50,043 bases of DNA. Source: a virus. The stretch is from positions 1-50,043 of the IMG/VR virus record IMGVR_UViG_3300047508_000210. One strand, 5' to 3'. Shown here piece by piece: positions 16,799 to 24,321 of this stretch. The notes under the pieces were generated by a model. It saw nothing but the letters and a program-made list of their open reading frames with translations, was not told the origin of the DNA and ran no database searches. The translations under genes were made by a program, and so were the position numbers. Within the stretch, counting starts at the first letter, position 1; each line of letters starts with the position of its first letter.

Positions 16799-17082
16799 TT
16801 TCAACCAAACAAATCGGCACGGTGGTCATGATATCGATGGCGGTCCTTGCTGCGGTTTCGCAAGGAGCCATTCATCTTCCACTCGGTGTCCCGGAGTCTT
16901 GGGGACCATACATCCAATCATGGTCGGCCTCGATTATAGCGCTTTATACTATCATCAACCCGTTCCTGCCCGCGGGGGTTTTTGGCCCACTAGCCCCACC
17001 ACCGCAACAGCAGACGTTGACCAAAGACACCGCCGTCATCGCCCCAGCAGGAACGCAAGTCACAAAGGAGACGAATAAGTAA
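16795..17082 (+). CDS. Small membrane protein, holin candidate
   Basis: Encodes 95 residues with two hydrophobic segments (about 7-26, IGTVVMISMAVLAAVSQGAI, and 40-60, YIQSWSASIIALYTIINPFLP) and a hydrophilic Pro/Thr/Lys tail. Length and topology fit class II holins, which open the inner membrane at lysis. No endolysin lies next to it, so the holin call is tentative; it could be another inner-membrane protein. Confidence 0.5.
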   Translation: MISTKQIGTVVMISMAVLAAVSQGAIHLPLGVPESWGPYIQSWSASIIALYTIINPFLPAGVFGPLAPPPQQQTLTKDTAVIAPAGTQVTKETNK

Positions 17083-17128
17083 TGCCCAATGGACAATCAA
17101 CCGCAGCAGGAAAGTAAGGAGAAAGCTC

Positions 17129-17476
17129 ATGGGTTTCAATTTCGGACAACTGTTCAATGCCGTTACCAACGCCGCGTCGAGTGGCAATCTGGCATCCACC
17201 ATCAACGCCGTCTCTGGCCTACAGGCTGCGCTTGGTACCAGCCAAGCGACCTTGGTCCAGGCGCAGATGTACCTAACCAATGCCCGTCTAGCACAGGCGC
17301 AGAAGGACCAAGCGGCGTGGCTTGCTGCGTGTAATGGCCTTGTCGCCATGACTGCGGCCCTCCCGGTGAATGACGCGCCCCTTGTTGGCGAACTCGGCGG
17401 GCTATTCAATAACCCCGACATGGCTGCGGATGTCATCGCCCGCATCCAAGCCTCACTTCTAAACCACAACTTCTAA
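17129..17476 (+). CDS. Hypothetical Ala/Gln-rich helical protein
   Basis: Encodes 115 residues with a clear AAGGAG site before the ATG. It is almost entirely helical (FNAVTNAASSGNLASTINAV, then QAQMYLTNARLAQAQKDQAAW). A motif like LASTINAV recurs as LANTIDAV in the next small frame, suggesting a partial duplication. An 11-codon frame (17082-17117, TAATG-coupled to the previous stop) sits between this gene and the membrane-protein gene. Function unknown. Confidence 0.6.
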   Translation: MGFNFGQLFNAVTNAASSGNLASTINAVSGLQAALGTSQATLVQAQMYLTNARLAQAQKDQAAWLAACNGLVAMTAALPVNDAPLVGELGGLFNNPDMAADVIARIQASLLNHNF

Positions 17477-17706
17477 TGCACGCAGCGGTTATAGTGACTG
17501 TCATCGCGTGGTTGTTGACGGGGAACAATCTTGCCAACACCATCGATGCAGTCACAGCTGTTGTTCAGATATACCAAGGAGTTCACAATGCCCAGCAAAA
17601 CGCCAGCGCAAGCAAAGCTTATGCGAGCCGCAGCCCATACCAAAGGGGGATTTGGTGGAGTGCCCCAGAAGGTGGGCAGAGAGTTCACCATGGCCGACAA
17701 GGCTAA
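17476..17706 (+). CDS. Possible small hydrophobic protein
   Basis: TAATG-coupled frame of 76 residues, MHAAVIVTVIAWLLTGNNLA..., with a short hydrophobic N-terminus and LANTIDAVTAVVQIYQ, which echoes the previous protein. The second half overlaps the better-supported gene at 17588 in another frame, so only the first 37 residues look independently coding. It may be real, truncated, or just a ribosome carrier. Confidence 0.4.
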   Translation: MHAAVIVTVIAWLLTGNNLANTIDAVTAVVQIYQGVHNAQQNASASKAYASRSPYQRGIWWSAPEGGQRVHHGRQG

Positions 17707-17737
17707 GCGGCCGATGAAAAAGAAAGGAGGTAAGTGA
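17588..17737 (+). CDS. Small conserved phage protein (49 aa, MPSKTPAQAKLM type)
   Basis: Short basic protein beginning MPSKTPAQAKLMRAAAHT and continuing GGVPQKVGREFTMADK with a lysine-rich end. I recognise this pattern from many tailed phages, where it lies near tail genes without known function. CAAGGAG precedes the ATG, which decides the start; the frame is open upstream. The stop TGA overlaps the next ATG. Confidence 0.75.
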   Translation: MPSKTPAQAKLMRAAAHTKGGFGGVPQKVGREFTMADKAKRPMKKKGGK

Positions 17738-17934
17738 TGGTTGAGGCAATCATACGGGCGCTGCTCTATGTCTGCGGTATCGTCCTGTGCTACTTCCTCA
17801 TCATCTGGGTGCTAGGCGAGATTGGCATAGCCATCCCGGTGATGGTTGCGCATATCATCTTGGTGATGTTGGTTTTGGTGTGTATCTTGGTTTTATACCG
17901 ACTGTTTAGTCCGTGGTTTGGTAGCTTACCATGA
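17737..17934 (+). CDS. Small two-helix membrane protein
   Basis: Encodes 65 residues, nearly all hydrophobic: IIRALLYVCGIVLCYFLIIWVL, then IPVMVAHIILVMLVLVCILVLY. The AAAGGAGG site at about 17723 suits the ATG at 17737 rather than the GTG at 17734. Size and topology suit a holin, pinholin or inner-membrane accessory protein; it competes with the gene at 16795 for the holin role. Confidence 0.65.
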   Translation: MVEAIIRALLYVCGIVLCYFLIIWVLGEIGIAIPVMVAHIILVMLVLVCILVLYRLFSPWFGSLP

Positions 17935-18332
17935 GCGAGACAGATAGTGTAGCAGGACAGGGTGAGGCTTCCAGCGCGGCAATTGGCAATATTGCCCGGG
18001 ATATGCGGGCAATCTTACTCGAACTCCGCGAAGTCACCCGCTATATGAAAGAAGCCGAAACCGAAGTTCCTGAACGAGTGCGGCGGTTTATCATGTACTT
18101 CCACGACGTACATGATATGCAGAACCTATATAACGAACTCGGCCTTACCCCGCCGCTACATATTCGCCAAGAAATCGAGCGATGTGCCGATCGATTCAAA
18201 CACATCCTCGAGGATATGTACGACACCGACAAACACGGCGGGTTCGAGCGAGTTCGCCAAGATATGACAGAGCGTGGGGGTAATCGGTATGATTGGACCC
18301 ACGCCCTCGCCAAACCGGAGAAGGGATCATGA
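17931..18332 (+). CDS. Hypothetical charged helical protein
   Basis: Encodes 133 residues, rich in Glu, Arg and Asp: IARDMRAILLELREVTRYM, then FIMYFHDVHDMQNLYNELG and ADRFKHILEDMYDT. No membrane segment. ATGA overlaps at both ends mark it as part of a tightly coupled cluster. Unknown function, possibly a chaperone or adaptor for tail assembly, judging only from place. Confidence 0.6.
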   Translation: MSETDSVAGQGEASSAAIGNIARDMRAILLELREVTRYMKEAETEVPERVRRFIMYFHDVHDMQNLYNELGLTPPLHIRQEIERCADRFKHILEDMYDTDKHGGFERVRQDMTERGGNRYDWTHALAKPEKGS

Positions 18333-18529
18333 AGCAAGGACGAGCGAGTTCGTCGGGTATGGCTTCGACCAAGGTCGAGCCAGTATCCAAGGGTGTGAAC
18401 CCAGCTAAGGTAGCAATGATCGGCGTTCATCAGGTGGTTACACGAGCCCCATCTGATGGCGGGCGTGGGTATAAGGCCCCGATGGCGGCGGCCTCAACCC
18501 ACAAATGCGGCTCGCAAGGGAAACACTGA
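18329..18529 (+). CDS. Small basic hypothetical protein
   Basis: Encodes 66 residues (MKQGRASSSGMASTKVEPVSKG...), Ser/Lys/Gly-rich and probably disordered, with HKCGSQGKH at the end. ATGA overlap with the previous gene decides the start over an upstream in-frame ATG. Function unknown. Confidence 0.55.
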   Translation: MKQGRASSSGMASTKVEPVSKGVNPAKVAMIGVHQVVTRAPSDGGRGYKAPMAAASTHKCGSQGKH

Positions 18530-18530
18530 C

Positions 18531-18875
18531 ATGGATGGGAATGAAGTCTATCAGGCGCTATTGCTTCGAAAGGAGCTTCTCGGTTTGCCACACTTGGCAC
18601 ACCTCAACGCACTCGCCGAGGGAAATCTACAGGAGCTTAATCTCAAGGCCAAGGACGAAGCCGAGAAGATGGCCGAGGCCCGCAAGAAGCGGGAACAGGA
18701 TGAGGTTAATCGTATCGCCAAGGAGAAGTTTGACCTGGAAGCTGCTGAGAAGCGAGCGGCTGCGGTTCGCCCCGAAGGCCAGCCTGCGCAGAGGTATGGC
18801 GATGTCCCAACCCCCGGCCCGGGTGGCATTCAGCCCCGTGCCATCCCATCCAACGAGGTGAAACCAAATGGCTAA
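18531..18875 (+). CDS. Hypothetical helical protein with charged coiled coil
   Basis: Encodes 114 residues. A hydrophobic helix (MDGNEVYQALLLRKELLGLP) is followed by a long Lys/Glu/Ala coiled coil (KDEAEKMAEARKKREQDEVN) and a Pro/Gly-rich tail. ATG at 18531 follows the previous stop by one base; a longer upstream frame overlaps the preceding gene and is not needed. Structural or adaptor role possible. Confidence 0.55.
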   Translation: MDGNEVYQALLLRKELLGLPHLAHLNALAEGNLQELNLKAKDEAEKMAEARKKREQDEVNRIAKEKFDLEAAEKRAAAVRPEGQPAQRYGDVPTPGPGGIQPRAIPSNEVKPNG

Positions 18876-19068
18876 GGATATCCTCTCCATGTACGGCAGC
18901 GATGCCAGCAGCGCTACCAAGCAGGTTGCCCGCGCAGATTGCGGTGGCTATTGCCCGCCCAAGGAACTACCCTACTCCCCGCCGGTAGGGCCCAAAGGAC
19001 AGATGGAGAAAGGACCGGGACTCCATGGCACCAACCACGGTAACGCCGTCAACCAAGGGCGACACTAA
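18868..19068 (+). CDS. Small hypothetical protein with Cys-Gly motif
   Basis: Encodes 66 residues: MAKDILSMYGSDAS, then ADCGGYCPPKELPY and a Gly/His/Asn-rich end. CGGYC could bind metal or form a disulfide. It overlaps the preceding gene by eight bases and the next by 44. Similar small proteins accompany tail genes in many podoviruses; function unknown. Confidence 0.55.
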   Translation: MAKDILSMYGSDASSATKQVARADCGGYCPPKELPYSPPVGPKGQMEKGPGLHGTNHGNAVNQGRH

Positions 19069-19312
19069 CGGTATCCCTTGGTTCCCAACCAACTACTATC
19101 TCGCACAGCAATTGGAGAAGATCATGTCAGGACTTACCGACCTTCAGGCAGCAGTGGCTGCGCTTACTTCGGCGGTTGCCGCGGTTGCAGCCGCCCTCTC
19201 CGCCGCAGCAGGCGATCCCGATGCAACCGTCGAGTCCCTCGCCCAGCAGGTTAACGCGCAGGTCACGGCGTTGAATGCGGCAGTTGCCGCGGCTCCCCCG
19301 GCTGGTTCGTAA
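19025..19312 (+). CDS. Small coiled-coil protein
   Basis: Encodes 95 residues. The heptad pattern runs LAQQLEKIMSGLTDLQAAVA and onward through Ala/Val/Leu helices, so the coil begins before the internal Met at 19124. This favours the start at 19025, although GGAGAA lies well placed before 19124. The N-terminal residues (TNGIPWFPTNYYL) are read past the previous stop. Oligomeric adaptor or structural role possible. Function unknown. Confidence 0.55.
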   Translation: MAPTTVTPSTKGDTNGIPWFPTNYYLAQQLEKIMSGLTDLQAAVAALTSAVAAVAAALSAAAGDPDATVESLAQQVNAQVTALNAAVAAAPPAGS

Positions 19313-19338
19313 CACCTAACTTGATGGAATAGGCTGCA

Positions 19339-20493
19339 ATGACTACTGCAACTGACATTGCGAACTGGGCCCTACAGGTTCCGGGCACACGTACAAACGT
19401 CACCGATGCGGAGCTTGCGGCCAATTCCACCAACGAGGCCCTGCAGATCAATCTCAAAATCGACAATGTCCGTCGGCGGTTACTCCGTATGGCCCCGTGG
19501 AACTGTGGGCTTAAGACCGCGAACTTAATCTACATCACCTCCGCGCCGGGCACGCCTGAAAATACCATGGCCGCAACCACCCTTTGGCAACGTGGCCAAC
19601 CATCCCCGCCGTGGAATTACGAATACCAATACCCCGTCGATTGCTTGCGGGAGTGTTTTATCATCCCCGCTACCCAGACCGGATTCGCTGGGGGTGTCCC
19701 CATCACCACCGCTGTAACCGGCGGCGCATCCAGCTTCTGGCAAGGCCAACCCGTCAAGTTCAAGGTCCAAAATGACACATTCATCCCGGTCACTGCCGCC
19801 GCTGTGGTTTCTGGCGGTGTTGGCTACAACGTCGGCGACATCATCTTCGGCCCGGGAGCTCTCAACCCAACAACAGGTCAACAACCCGTGGCCGCTCAGG
19901 GCTTGCAGCCGGTCGGCGGACCCGTGCAATTGCTTGTCCTTACTACATCAGGCGGTGGCGCAGTTGCGACCGTCGGAGTCATTTCACAAGTCAATAACGG
20001 ACAGACCGCTCCAGCACAGAGCGGAGTCGCACAAGGCCCGATTGCTGGAGGAAGCTATTTTAGCAAGTTGCCAAACCCTATAGCGCAGAGCTTTACCACG
20101 GGGAGCGGGACCGGTGCGACGTTCAACCTGACCTACGGCCCCGCCAGCAACCAGCGGGTGGTGTTGTGTAATCAAGAATTCGCCATTTGTGTGTATTGCC
20201 AAGACATCACCGATCCCGATACGATGGATCAGAACTTCATCGATGCTTGGGCAAAGGCGTTGGGGGCGGAGATTTGCATACCACTCACGGGTGATAAGAA
20301 ACTCGCCAATATGGCAATCGGTGAGGTAAACAACGCCATCACCTGGGCCCGAGCCAACGACGGTAACGAAGGTTTCTCCGTCAACGACGTAACCCCGGAT
20401 TGGATACGGATTCGCGGAATTGATTGGGCACAACCCTATTCAAGCCCTTGGTCCGGGTTTGATTGGGGTGGCATGTATCCGATATTTGGGTGA
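19339..20493 (+). CDS. Tail tubular protein A (gp11-like)
   Basis: Encodes 384 residues; the T7 gp11-type gatekeeper ring that joins portal to nozzle. Typical N-terminus: DIANWALQVPGTRT, then DNVRRRLLRMAPWNCGLKTA and YEYQYPVDCLREC. The C-terminus has CVYCQDITDPDTMDQNFIDA and AKALGAEICIPLTGDK. A beta-rich, glycine-rich insertion (about 153-268) makes it about twice the usual length; it carries GGVGYNVGD and TGSGTGATF, shared with other proteins of this phage. It lies directly before tail protein B. Confidence 0.85.
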   Translation: MTTATDIANWALQVPGTRTNVTDAELAANSTNEALQINLKIDNVRRRLLRMAPWNCGLKTANLIYITSAPGTPENTMAATTLWQRGQPSPPWNYEYQYPVDCLRECFIIPATQTGFAGGVPITTAVTGGASSFWQGQPVKFKVQNDTFIPVTAAAVVSGGVGYNVGDIIFGPGALNPTTGQQPVAAQGLQPVGGPVQLLVLTTSGGGAVATVGVISQVNNGQTAPAQSGVAQGPIAGGSYFSKLPNPIAQSFTTGSGTGATFNLTYGPASNQRVVLCNQEFAICVYCQDITDPDTMDQNFIDAWAKALGAEICIPLTGDKKLANMAIGEVNNAITWARANDGNEGFSVNDVTPDWIRIRGIDWAQPYSSPWSGFDWGGMYPIFG

Positions 20494-20499
20494 TGGCTC

Positions 20500-23391
20500 G
20501 TGGCTGAGATTGCGGTAACTGCTAGTTTTAATTCCGGCGAATGGAGCCCGAGTCTATTCGCGCGGGTGGACATTGCCAAGTATCGCTCAGCCGCGGCGTT
20601 ATTGCAGAACTTTTTCGTCGACTACCGTGGCGGCGCAAGCACACGGGCGGGATCGCAGTACGTTATCCAGACCCGGAATTTGAACACACCTGCTCGATTG
20701 ATCCCATTCCAAGCCTCGTTCAACCTCGGCTACATCCTTGAGTTTGGTAACTTCTACATCCGCTTCATCTTCCAAGGTTCGCCGATTTTGGAAAATGGGT
20801 TCACCATCTCTGCCGCGACCAATGCCAACCCTCTCGTAATCACCGCCACCGGTAACAACTTCGTCATCGGCGATTGGGTTTTTGTCTCCGGTGTCGGCGG
20901 TATGACCCAGATCAACGGCGGGTATTACCGCGTTCTCAATGTTTCCGGCGCGGCGGTGACGTTGGAAGATTTGTTCGGCGTGGCAATCGACTCCACTTTC
21001 TACGGCGTTTACACCTCCGGAGGTGAAGTCCAACGTATCTACACCCTCGCCAGCCCATATGCCGCGGCTGATTTGGCCCTGCTCAAATACACCCAACTCA
21101 CTACCAACATGATCCTCACCCACCCGAGTTATAAACCCCAGGAACTAACACTAATCTCCGCAATTAATTGGGCGATTACCCCAATCTCATTCGGCAGCAC
21201 AGCTACAACACCGAACCTAACCTCAGTTACCACCACCCTCCCAACTCTCGACATCTACACCACCCCAGCAACAACCGGGCAGGCGTACTATACCTACCGC
21301 GTTACCAGTGTCGATGCACAGGGTCAGGAGTCATTGCCATCCAACCTCCAAGGCGTTGGGCCTGTGGTAGATATCCGCACCTACGGCGGAACAAACCGCA
21401 TTTCATGGAACTCTGTCGCCGGAGCCGTAGCGTATAATGTATACGAAAGCGCTATTTCCTACTTTGGCCTACAACCCGCTACCGCATATTACGGCTTCAT
21501 CGGTACGAGCTATGGAACTCAATTCGTCGACGATAATATCGGCCCAGATTTCGCTGAGGGCCCGCCGAACTCCGAGAATCCGTTCACCGGGGCTGGAATT
21601 GCATTCTATACCGTTACAGCGGCTGGGACATACACCTCTGTCCCGTCAGTGATCTTAACCGGCGGTTCGCCATCCACGCCTGCTTCTGCGGCGGCGTTGC
21701 TTACAATTCAAGGAACTCCCACCATCACAGCTGGCGGGACCGGCTTTGCCGTTGGCGATACCGTCAACTTCAACCACGGTATCATCATGTCCGTGACGGG
21801 AGTGAGCGGTGGCGTTATCACCTCTTGGGCGGTATCGGGTGAGGGCGCCATCACCTCAGGCTCTGTGCCAAGCAACCCGATTCCCCAATACCAAACTTCA
21901 GGCGCTGGCACAGGCGCTACCATGACCGCGACATGGGGCGTTGGGCAGGTGTATCCGGTAACAGCCGGGATTGGGTATGTGTCCACCCCCACGGTTTCGT
22001 TTGGTAGTGGTGCAGCCACAGCAACGGCGACGTTGAGCGCTACTGGTTCCGGCAACCCCGGGGTGTGTACGGTGTTCCAACAACGGCTGGTGCTAGCGGC
22101 ATCTCTAGGTGCGCCACAAACGTTCTGGATGTCGGTGCCGGGGGCGTATTTTAACTTTAATACGCATAACCCCGTGAATGAGGGCGATGCGATTACCGGA
22201 ACCCTCACCTCGGGGGTGGTGAATACCATCAAATCCTTCGCCAGCGTCCCATCCGGGTTGCTATGTCTAACCGACAAAGCGGCATGGGCGATCACCGGCG
22301 GCTTCAACTTCTCCGGCGTTAGCTCGGCGGTGTCGGCGTTCTCCATCGTCGCGGCGCAGCAGTCGTTCATCGGGGCGAATGACATGCCGCCGATTATTGC
22401 GAATTACGATATCTTGTACGTCGAGAGCAAAGGCTCCAAGGTTCGAGACCTGACCTACAATATATACTTCAACACCTTCACCGGCTCCGACATCTCCACC
22501 ACAGCCTCACATCTATTCTACGGTTTCACTCTAACCGAATGGGCGTGGGCGGAACAGCCGTTCTACATGGTCTGGGCTGTGCGGAGCGATGGCACAATGC
22601 TCACCCTAACCTATCTCAAAGAGCAAGAGTTCATCGGCTGGAGCCATCAGGTTACGTTGGGGTTGTATAAGTCCGTCGCCACCATCACCGAGCCCAGCAC
22701 CGTAGCTGGCACAGTCGACGCAGTCTACACCATCGTCGAGCGGGTGGTGAATGGGCAAACTGTCCAGTACATCGAACGCCAAGTTGAGCGGGTGTTTCCA
22801 CTTGGCTTACAGGATGCGTGGTGTGTTGATGCTGGGTTGGAGTACATCGGCCCATCTGCCCTATCGTTCCAAGGCGCTCCCCATCTCTCTGGCCTTAACG
22901 TTACAGGCCTTGCCACCGATAACCTCGGCAACACCACCATCCTCACCCCATTCGCCATGCCCTACTCCGGCGCTTTCACCCTCCCAGCGCCGGTAGAGCC
23001 CGGGGCGACCGGCTACATCCAAGTCGTGTTGGGGATTGGGTATACTTGCCAATTGCAAACCATGCCGCTGGATTTGGGTGAGCCCTCCATCCAAGGCAAG
23101 GTGAAGAAGATCAATAACGTCGACGTGCGGGTGAACCAAACCCTAGGTCTGGAAATCGGCCCAGACTTCTCCCATCTAGTCCCCATGAAAGATTTGGTGA
23201 TCGGCAATGTTGGCTCAATGCTCACGGGACAGTCAGTTCAAATCGTCGATGACCTCTATACTGGAGATGCCCGTACTTTCCTCAACCCGACTTACACGGT
23301 ACCTGGTCAATACTGCATTCAGCAGTCGCTACCATACCCAGCTACTGTGCTTGGCGTATTCCCCAACTACACCATCGGGGATGACAAATGA
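20500..23391 (+). CDS. Tail tubular protein B / nozzle (gp12-like)
   Basis: Encodes 963 residues from GTG at 20500; the tail nozzle. The N-terminal hallmark is FNSGEWSPSLFARVDIAKY, then LLQNFFVDYRGGASTRAGSQ and ARLIPFQ. The C-terminal half has the gp12 pattern (VFQQRLVLAAS, YVESKGSKVRDL, FTLTEWAWAEQPFYMVW, FIGWSHQV). Insertions account for the extra length: an FN3-like domain (about 257-340) and glycine-rich beta modules (about 370-510). It forms one unit with tail protein A. Confidence 0.85.
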   Translation: MAEIAVTASFNSGEWSPSLFARVDIAKYRSAAALLQNFFVDYRGGASTRAGSQYVIQTRNLNTPARLIPFQASFNLGYILEFGNFYIRFIFQGSPILENGFTISAATNANPLVITATGNNFVIGDWVFVSGVGGMTQINGGYYRVLNVSGAAVTLEDLFGVAIDSTFYGVYTSGGEVQRIYTLASPYAAADLALLKYTQLTTNMILTHPSYKPQELTLISAINWAITPISFGSTATTPNLTSVTTTLPTLDIYTTPATTGQAYYTYRVTSVDAQGQESLPSNLQGVGPVVDIRTYGGTNRISWNSVAGAVAYNVYESAISYFGLQPATAYYGFIGTSYGTQFVDDNIGPDFAEGPPNSENPFTGAGIAFYTVTAAGTYTSVPSVILTGGSPSTPASAAALLTIQGTPTITAGGTGFAVGDTVNFNHGIIMSVTGVSGGVITSWAVSGEGAITSGSVPSNPIPQYQTSGAGTGATMTATWGVGQVYPVTAGIGYVSTPTVSFGSGAATATATLSATGSGNPGVCTVFQQRLVLAASLGAPQTFWMSVPGAYFNFNTHNPVNEGDAITGTLTSGVVNTIKSFASVPSGLLCLTDKAAWAITGGFNFSGVSSAVSAFSIVAAQQSFIGANDMPPIIANYDILYVESKGSKVRDLTYNIYFNTFTGSDISTTASHLFYGFTLTEWAWAEQPFYMVWAVRSDGTMLTLTYLKEQEFIGWSHQVTLGLYKSVATITEPSTVAGTVDAVYTIVERVVNGQTVQYIERQVERVFPLGLQDAWCVDAGLEYIGPSALSFQGAPHLSGLNVTGLATDNLGNTTILTPFAMPYSGAFTLPAPVEPGATGYIQVVLGIGYTCQLQTMPLDLGEPSIQGKVKKINNVDVRVNQTLGLEIGPDFSHLVPMKDLVIGNVGSMLTGQSVQIVDDLYTGDARTFLNPTYTVPGQYCIQQSLPYPATVLGVFPNYTIGDDK

Positions 23392-23792
23392 ACGCCACCA
23401 TCCAACGGGTCGAGGCGTATGAATTGGAAACGCTACCTATCGAACCAACTGAACTCGCCGACATTACCCGCGCTGCTGGTGTTAGCGATCCTATCCTTCG
23501 CGGTGACTACAACGGCAATCTACTCGTGGTCTTGGGTTTCATCCCCCCAACCATCCTTTCCGACGATGCATATTTGTGGATGTATTCGTCACCTGTGGTT
23601 CGGCAGTATCCCATGGTTGTTGGACGGTGGGGATATAGGGTCATTGAAGCCGCTTTTCATCGGTACCCTCGCATCGTTGGGCATTGCAATCGGAATAGCG
23701 CGCATTGGCTTCGTCGTTTGGGTGCGGAAGTGACAACTGGTCCCGGTGGGTTGGTGTTTAAACTAGAGGCGCAACATGTCGCTCGCAACTGA
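23388..23792 (+). CDS. Gp13-like internal virion-associated protein
   Basis: Encodes 134 residues. GFIPPTILSDDAYLWMYSSP and a later YPRIVGHCNRNSAHWLRRLG resemble the T7 gp13 / DUF2833 group, which has an acetyltransferase-like fold and is needed for internal core assembly. ATGA overlap with the nozzle gene and position before the gp14-like gene agree. Confidence 0.75.
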   Translation: MNATIQRVEAYELETLPIEPTELADITRAAGVSDPILRGDYNGNLLVVLGFIPPTILSDDAYLWMYSSPVVRQYPMVVGRWGYRVIEAAFHRYPRIVGHCNRNSAHWLRRLGAEVTTGPGGLVFKLEAQHVARN

Positions 23793-24321
23793 TATCGGGG
23801 CCGCTGGAATTGGTGGGACCATCGCTGGGGGTTTGACCTCGGCGTTTGGATCATTCCTTCAAGGCGAAAGCCAGAAGGCGTATTATGATTATCAAGCTGG
23901 CGTGGCGAGGATGAATGCGATCATCGCCAAACAAAACGCGGAGTATGCGGTTAATGTTGGGGAGATTCAAACCCAGCAGGAGGGTCTGAGGGGTGGGCAG
24001 CAGATGGGGCGAATACTTGCGGCGCAAGGGGCGAGTGGTTTGGATGTAAACTCTGGCTCAGCCAAGCAGGTGCGAGAAAGCCAAGTCGGTCTTACCAGAA
24101 CTAGCGAAACCTCCATCCGATCGACCGCTGCTAAGACCGCATACAACTATGAGGTTGAAGGTGCTGGCTTCACCGCACAGGCTGGGGCTGACATCGCCGC
24201 GGGCAAAACCTCTATGACTGCCGGAATGATCGGGGCGGCGAGTTCTATCCTCGGCGCGGCCACCTCCGTCTCTAGCGAATGGCTGCGTGGCCAGCAACTT
24301 GGCTTGTGGAGTCCAGCATAA
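23776..24321 (+). CDS. Internal virion protein, gp14-like
   Basis: Encodes 181 residues. An Ala/Gly-rich hydrophobic N-terminus (AAGIGGTIAGGLTSAFGSFLQG), a long amphipathic helix (YYDYQAGVARMNAIIAKQNA) and a second Gly/Ala hydrophobic segment (MTAGMIGAASSILGAATSV) fit T7 gp14-like proteins, which are ejected and form the outer-membrane pore for DNA delivery. It overlaps the previous gene by 17 bp; its stop shares a base with the next start. Confidence 0.75.
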   Translation: MSLATDIGAAGIGGTIAGGLTSAFGSFLQGESQKAYYDYQAGVARMNAIIAKQNAEYAVNVGEIQTQQEGLRGGQQMGRILAAQGASGLDVNSGSAKQVRESQVGLTRTSETSIRSTAAKTAYNYEVEGAGFTAQAGADIAAGKTSMTAGMIGAASSILGAATSVSSEWLRGQQLGLWSPA

